Origin: Chlamydoabsidia padenii
Lineage: Eukaryota > Mucoromycota > Mucoromycetes > Mucorales > Cunninghamellaceae
Direction of reading: 5' to 3'
Length of the DNA stretch: 64,000 bases
NCBI GenBank assembly: GCA_025330725.1
Contig: JAIWND010000052.1
Span: 62,001 to 126,000 of the forward strand
Part shown: positions 58,522 to 64,000 of the stretch, in pieces
Position numbering within the stretch: the first letter of the stretch is position 1
How the letters are laid out: the number at the start of each line of letters is the position of its first letter
The notes under the pieces: model-generated
What the model was told of the DNA's origin: nothing
The model's database searches: none
The model's input: only the letters and a program-made list of their open reading frames with translations
Translations under genes and position numbers: made by a program

Positions 58522-58865
58522 TTAGGCTGCAAATACCTATATGGATTTACCGCCTTTATCGGGGCTATATATGTCGGTAAATCCCCTAAAAATGTGAAAT
58601 GCCTCACAGCAACATACACGCACCACATACATGCACCATATACATGTAAATACAATACGAAAATGTTTGAAAAACTGAAAATTGATAATATAAATGCTTA
58701 GAATATGTAAATCAAAGTTATAAATGTTTGATAAACGTTTTAGAGGACTAAAGATGTTCCACGAAGGTCGTTTATATTCTTAAAAGTCCAGTTGTATTAC
58801 AGTTAACGACAAACTTTTATTATAAGAGAAAAATAAGAAAATAAAACAAATGATCAATCCTCTCT
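58522..58865. other. AT-rich spacer with a short hairpin
   Basis: GGATTTACCG and CGGTAAATCC at about 58540-58582 form a 10-bp stem. Tandem CATACATGCACC-like repeats follow at 58605-58650. No gene was seen. Confidence 0.4.
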
Positions 58866-59468
58866 TCCACCCACGCTATCTCCATCAATATGGAAGCTTT
58901 TCTGGCATCATCAATTACAACCCCAAGGACGTACCTTGTGGTATAGATTGATTTTGGGAAAACTATATAGCAATGAAACTCTCTCGAAATTTGGGGATCA
59001 AGCTTCCTCCTGTAATCTATGCTTTTCACCGAACGAATCTATACAACATCTCTTTGTCTCATGCCCCATAAAATGGGATATATGGTTACGTTCCTTCGCC
59101 CTCATCTTGCCATCCATAAGTATCACTCCTTCTACAATGATGTCTTTCCTTTGGAATCTTGACTTTCCTTCAGACAAGAATGTGGCAACCACAGTCAGGC
59201 TACTATGTGCATGCATTATACAAGCGATTTGGCAACATCATTGGCAATACATAATTTGCGATACTTCGTTCAATGTCAATATAGCTCTTTCCACAGTCAT
59301 TAGTCTCTTCACTCAACTACGCCCAGATCCACTAATATACCTTATTCCCCCTTAGCGTAGTTGTCTCTCACCCTTAGTTTAGTACCCTTAATTTTCCTCT
59401 CTCTGACGCCTATTAAGTACTAAACTCCGCAATAAATTTATTTTATTTGCCCTAAAAAAAAAAAAAAG
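58866..59468 (+). mobile_element. 5'-truncated LINE, plus strand
   Basis: Reads IWKLFWHHQLQPQGRTLWYRLILGKLYS ... CNLCFSPNESIQHLFVSC, a zf-RVT region, to a stop at 59355. A short 3' UTR follows, ending in poly(A) at 59454-59467. Confidence 0.8.
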
Positions 59469-59666
59469 ATAAGAGGGAGATAAAGAATACGTAGAAAAAG
59501 GAAGAGAAAGAGACTAAGCACAACGAGAGATGTAGAAGCTAAATGAAGTTAGCGAAAAGACTTATGTCGTTTTCTGATAATTCTTCGGTTTCTTCGCTGT
59601 GTGGTGGCAATTCGTCTTTTACTTGGATAGATTGTAGTCGTCGTTCAATCCAATCTATCTTCTCTG

Positions 59667-61476
59667 TCAATTCAGGTAGAATTGGCGAAGCTCCGGTCCA
59701 AGCACATTGACTGACACGTGGTTCACCAAAAAGTCATCCACATCACCAGTCCCAAAATCAGGCACGACAAACACCTTCTCCAGAATATGTTCTACGCAAC
59801 ATATGAGAAGAACATTTTTGCCAGCGGTGGTCCTTGTTTGCTTGAGTTTCACATAGCCGGTGGGATGGCTCCCAACTACTTCTTCGTACAATTCACCAGC
59901 GCACAGACGATACTTCTTGCCACTACCATGGACAACTTCAACAAAAAGCGTTGCCTTGCCAATAAATGTAGGATAATTTACCAGAGGAAGATTTGGGACC
60001 GGTGATACTGACAGCCTTGATGTGATCATCATACTTCTCACCGGTGCGCACAAACGACTTGGTAACTTCCATGTCTTCGTCCTTGTCCTCAATCGTTAAT
60101 TGCTTGTACACCACTATGTCCAAAGAGGCCAGCGACACACAGCTTGATTTAGAAATAGGTCGATTTGAGCACCGAGTAATCGAGTCCAGGTATCTCACGA
60201 TACTTCCGTGTAATCCTTGCACTGATGGTTCATGTCGTTCGAGCAAGTCGATTCTTTTGGCGTGGTCTTCGTGTTGTATGGAGCCAAGATTGTATTCAGG
60301 GCAAGGAGAATTGGACGGGGCAAGAGAAGTGGCAGTTGGCGATGGAAGAGGTGGAGAAACATGTAGATCGTAGAAGGTATCACAATCATCGACAAACTTT
60401 GCCAACTGGTTCATAAAGGAGCGTACATTTCGGAAGTTGTTAATCTTCGCTGGTTGCTTTGCATTGTACTTATAGCTACGCTCGCTGTTGCTGGTATTGT
60501 AACCATCGATTGGCCCTTTTTGCCGGATGTCGTAAGTGTATTTGGTCATCATGTGTATCTTGGGTATCATCATAGGGGAGAGGTCTTGGAAGCATGGCAG
60601 TTATTGGAAAAAGTTATTCAAGTGTTTGTCGGCCGCAACCAACGTAGTTTCAGTATGTTCCTTTGCGCCAATTTGAATGAAAAAGTCGATAAATGACCGG
60701 AGACATAACGTGGCTTGGAGAGGCAGAAGATCATATACCAAACAAAGTAGCAGCTTCATGTGTTGTTTGTATTCATCATAGGTGGGATTCTTCAACGAGG
60801 TTGCCAGAAAGCCGTGGTCAAATTTCTTGATACCAGTAAAGTGAGGAAGTCCTTTAACCCGCGTCACTATTTTAGCCGCTGCACCCATCTCCTTTGTCAG
60901 AAGCTCCTCCACAAAATTAATCAAATGACGGTAGACACCACCCAACTGATGAAGGTCGTCAACCACAAGAGCGTCGTAAATGTCGAAATTGGTTGCCCAA
61001 AACGCATTATCAATCCTGGTAGCACCAAAATTAGAGATTCTTGCTTGTGCGGCTTTGGTACATTCCATCATTGTATCATTTGATTGTCTTAGTATTTCAT
61101 CGGTTGGCAGCCTTTTGAAATTGGATGCTTCGACGAGACACCTAGGACACCCAAATCCATTTTGGAACGACTTCACAGCTGCCAGCAGACACTGTTTAGG
61201 GTAGTCCGCGCCATATGTTGCCAATAATGGTTGACATTTGTATGTAAGACCAAAAGGACCACGGAAGAATAGAACGGATGGAATAGTTGATTGTGTGTAA
61301 AAAGGTGCCAAGATTGTTTTTAGACAATGGTGGTAAATAGCCATTTTACATTCGAGGAATCCATTTTTTGATTTGTAGTGTGATGAAATGTCAAAAACAG
61401 GAAAATAGCCAAGTACCCGGTGTGCGCGATGATCCTTTTTGTATCTGAATTTTTTAGGCACATTACCCAGCGTCAT
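59667..61476 (-). pseudogene. Plavaka-like (CACTA-group) transposase relic
   Basis: The minus strand from 61476 reads RVLGYFPVFDISSHYKSKNGFLECKMAIYHHCL, then YGADYPKQCLLAAVKS and GCPRCLV, DDLHQLGGVYRHLINFV and IHMMTKYTYDIRQKGP, which together fit fungal Plavaka-type transposases. Breaks occur near 60590 (frame change after LNNFFQ) and near 59985. The 5' half is missing, and its upstream edge abuts the LINE fragment at 61473. The relic ends at a stop near 59667. Confidence 0.65.
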
Positions 61477-62327
61477 GTATATCGGTCAAGCCTTTGTCGT
61501 TGATTACCAGTGACAAGCGTAGCATTGGATGAAAGCATGAGAGGCAGCACCGCGGTTTTCTTGTCTTTGATAATGTTTTGTTGTACATTCATCCACCATC
61601 TACTAGTGTTGAGGTGTTGCCAGACAACCAGTAAGCATTTACTAACTTGTTGTAACAGAGCAGGGTCGAGGTTCCAATGGAATGTTAGAACATCCCAGAC
61701 GTCTTCCACTTGTAAGTTGATATGTAATGAAGGTAAAGCTACATGCCAAAAAGATCTTTTTCGAGGACAGAGAAGCAGCATGTGGATCGTATTTTCGACA
61801 TCAATCAAGCAGAATTGGCATACGGTAGGGGAGGAAGATCTTTGAACTTGGATATGGGCCACGTACCTTAAAGCTAATCGAGAGGAAACCTTATTGATCA
61901 GGATACGCCACCAGCAATTGCGAATATTATGAGGGATTTTTAATCGCCAGAATCGTTTCCAGATAGCTGGAGTCATATGTGAGCACGGTGGTGGAGCAAA
62001 AGGACATTTTGGTATAGGTAATTGACGGTTGCCGCTGTCTTTCACTAACCAGTATGTACGGAGGTCTTGGGTGCTGGCTTCATAAAAAAGGGTGGTGGTA
62101 TTCTTCTTTTTGTTTGCCCTGCCTGTGGTGTTGGTGAAAGTCCAATGCTGAAGTGAAACTGCCGTAAACCAATTGGGAGAGGGGTAAGTTGTCGAGGTAG
62201 GAGGAGAACCATCTATATGAGCTAGTATGTATGTATCCCATTCATACACATTATTTTCAATGGCGTGCCAGAGTTTTAGGAAAGACCTTGACGGAGGAAA
62301 CAAGGTGTCAAGAAAGCAATGGTTCAT
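61473..62327 (-). pseudogene. LINE 3' fragment, minus strand
   Basis: An open frame of 284 aa with IWKRFWRLKIPHNIRNCWWRILINKV ... CQFCLIDVENTIHMLLLCPRKRSFW, the zf-RVT region. The preceding Thr/Trp-rich segment (LHWTFTNTTG..., FYEASTQDLRTYW) parallels that in the LINE at 57023 (VYQASTSDLRQYW), so they are one family. No poly(A) tail is visible. Confidence 0.78.
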
Positions 62328-62363
62328 TTCATCATACGGTGTCGTATTCTAACAGGCATTTAG

Positions 62364-64000
62364 TACAGTCAGATTGGAGAAATTCAGCGCTCCCCCATTA
62401 AATTTTTCAGCGGTTGCACAGAGATTTTTCGTCCCACTTTCCCAAAAAAAATTATGCGCCATTGCCGAGAATTTCTCGGCGCCTTTCACAAAAATAGATC
62501 AGCTGAATCGCCAATATTTATTCGACAGTCCTGCCAAAAAATTCATTTGCGTCTCTTTTTTTACTATCATTTTAAATGTCTACCAGTTTTTTGTGTGAAG
62601 ATGGTCATGGAAATTACTATGATGAAGAAGGGAACTATGCCATGGATGTTAATATGGAAGATGACGCTGATGAACTAGAGAGCCTGGTAACTTTGTCATG
62701 CTAAGAACAGCGCAATCCAGGTACATTGATCCAGCCAAGCGTCGAAGAAGAATCAAGGGCAAAGCTGCAGCGACCGAAGACGTTGAAAAATCGGTCAATG
62801 CAACAGAGCGCCCAAGCAATTCATACACGGACAAGCAAAGACATCTTTTTATTTGGTTACTTGAAGAAAGGTTGGTGAGCGCCGCAGCAGCAGCTCGTGA
62901 AGTCTGTGTTAACACACGTACTGGGCAATCATGGGCCAAGGCATACAGAGACGATCCTGAGAAGAAGGTCCCTATGCCAAAAACAGATAAAAAACGCGGC
63001 CCCAAACCTACCTTACTAGCAACAGAGCACAAAAGCCACGTCATCAATTACATCGACGAAAATGCAACAGCAACCGTCAGCGACGTCATGGACAGTTTAA
63101 CGAATGCATTCATGGACCTGAAGCTCACAAAATCGTCAGTACAACAATTTATGACAAACGAATGCAACCTCTCTTTCAAGAAAGTACAGCTACACTCAGT
63201 CAAGCGAAACAGCCCGGAAACCATTCAACAGCGATACGACTGGGCAATGAAATACCAAGGCACGACCATGGACTTCCTTACGAATTGCGTTTTTATTGAT
63301 GAATCTGCCTTCCACATCAACTTGAAAAGAAGCTACGGATGGGCTCCTAAGGGTAAAACGCCAGTAGCTGTCGTTCCTACTACTCGAGCCAAGTCAACAA
63401 CAATTCTGGGTGCGATATCTATTCGTGGTGTTGTCAAAATAACCATGCGGAAACCTAACCCGCCATCAAGCAAGAAACGACGACTTGCAGAAGATGAAGA
63501 GAAGAAAATGGGCACCGGAACAAACACCAACCATTATGTAGCATTTTTGCTGAGCTTGATGAATGAATTGGACAAATTCAAATCAATGAAAGGGACTTAC
63601 TTGGTGATGGACAACGCTCCCATCCATGGCAATGAAAAAATTGAAGCGCTCAGCAAGGAAAAAGGCTATAACTGCGTCTATCTACCTCCTTACTCCCCTC
63701 AGCTAAATCCAATTGAACAGTTTTGGGCACTTGTGAAAAACTTGGTCAAGAGAGGCAAGCTCTTGGACAATGAAACTTTAACGCAAAGAATTACCGAAGC
63801 ATGCCTCCAGGTTACAAAGAGGGACCTTGCTGGTTTCATTGGCCATTCTGCAGGTCGCATCGACGATTGCCTCAACAAACTCCTTTTGTAGTTTTATCAA
63901 TAAAAAAATGACACTGTGCTACAGTTCCCGCAACAATTTTGGGATCGGTCACACAACTTAGGACAGGTTAGCGAAAATGAGACTTCCAGAAATAAATGGG
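62364..64000 (+). mobile_element. Tc1/IS630-type element, right end outside window
   Basis: A terminus starting TACAGTC at 62364, preceded by TAG, leads into a transposase gene that ends about 110 bp before the window edge. A matching right end is not in the last 110 bp; CCCATTTATTTC at the very edge (inverse strand) resembles sequence about 30 bp inside the left end, so the right end probably lies just beyond. Confidence 0.7.
62698..63891 (+). CDS. Intact Tc1/IS630-superfamily DDE transposase
   Basis: 397 aa in one frame. The N-terminal half has a helix-turn-helix-like region (NSYTDKQRHLFIWLLEERLV...AREVCVNTRTG) and KRGPKPTLLATEH. The catalytic residues are Asp in CVFIDESAF, Asp in YLVMDNAPIHG and Glu in QLNPIEQFW, with 34 residues between the last two (DD34E). 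No stop or frame break is seen. An upstream ATG at 62576 opens an acidic 42-codon frame (MSTSFLCEDGHG...) in another phase that ends at 62703. It resembles the start of the deleted copy at 30250, so the true start may involve that exon or an error. Confidence 0.88.
   Translation: MLRTAQSRYIDPAKRRRRIKGKAAATEDVEKSVNATERPSNSYTDKQRHLFIWLLEERLVSAAAAAREVCVNTRTGQSWAKAYRDDPEKKVPMPKTDKKRGPKPTLLATEHKSHVINYIDENATATVSDVMDSLTNAFMDLKLTKSSVQQFMTNECNLSFKKVQLHSVKRNSPETIQQRYDWAMKYQGTTMDFLTNCVFIDESAFHINLKRSYGWAPKGKTPVAVVPTTRAKSTTILGAISIRGVVKITMRKPNPPSSKKRRLAEDEEKKMGTGTNTNHYVAFLLSLMNELDKFKSMKGTYLVMDNAPIHGNEKIEALSKEKGYNCVYLPPYSPQLNPIEQFWALVKNLVKRGKLLDNETLTQRITEACLQVTKRDLAGFIGHSAGRIDDCLNKLLL

Overview
The window is nuclear DNA of a filamentous fungus, most probably an early-diverging one of the Mucoromycota/Mucorales kind. 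Supporting signs are intron-rich genes with short GT-AG introns (about 45-170 bp), AT-rich spacers, long Gln/Asn/Ser runs, ordinary eukaryotic housekeeping genes (APC1, ARPC1, Aladin, an ERG27-type reductase, a mitochondrial carrier), and a mixture of transposon classes typical of these genomes. The species cannot be named from the sequence alone.

Layout of host genes, left to right: an HMG-box factor cut by the window edge (1-763, +); a membrane-anchored protein with a beta-rich, adhesin-like ectodomain (1381-3065, +); an O-fucosyltransferase-like protein (6990-8657, +); a KIN1/MARK-like kinase (13737-16710, -); a small Kre9/Knh1-like GPI-anchored protein (17373-18324, -); an unrecognised 507-aa protein (19193-21156, -); an Aladin-like nucleoporin (22393-24417, +); a 3-ketosteroid reductase (25628-26915, -); ARPC1 (30610-31952, +); an EF-hand-bearing SLC25 carrier (32231-33642, -); an acyl-protein-thioesterase-like hydrolase (33779-34787, +); APC1 (34986-41721, +); a Gln-rich UBZ-like zinc-finger protein (41826-42560, -); a RING-H2 membrane protein (45158-46925, +); a RhoGAP (47422-48984, -); and a beta-helix protein (54948-56870, -). 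For most of these I resolved exon junctions whose summed length is a multiple of three.

Between these genes sit mobile elements of nearly every class. A well-preserved Mutator-like element (3910-6872) has a 9-bp target duplication, inverted repeats and a 694-aa reading frame over six exons. A PIF/Harbinger element (10178-13565) is nested in a Tc1 relic. A 985-bp foldback element with two 428-bp arms lies in a divergent promoter (21284-22268). There are decayed MULE copies (27418-29358; 51930-52838), an internally deleted Ty3/gypsy element with both LTRs (42834-45055), four LINE 3' fragments, a Plavaka-like relic (59667-61476) and a largely intact Tc1/IS630-type element running off the right edge (62364 onward). 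The stretch 49000-64000 is close to a transposon graveyard with one host gene in it.

The most unusual observations are the foldback element in the shared promoter of two divergent genes, the complete MULE with its duplication, six pure A/T homopolymer tracts of 38-72 bp (one flanked by a near-perfect direct repeat), a decayed ubiquitin-protease-like gene downstream of a MULE-like transposase, and a mitochondrial carrier that pairs an EF-hand with a YPR011C-like carrier body. I found no CRISPR array, rRNA or supportable tRNA.
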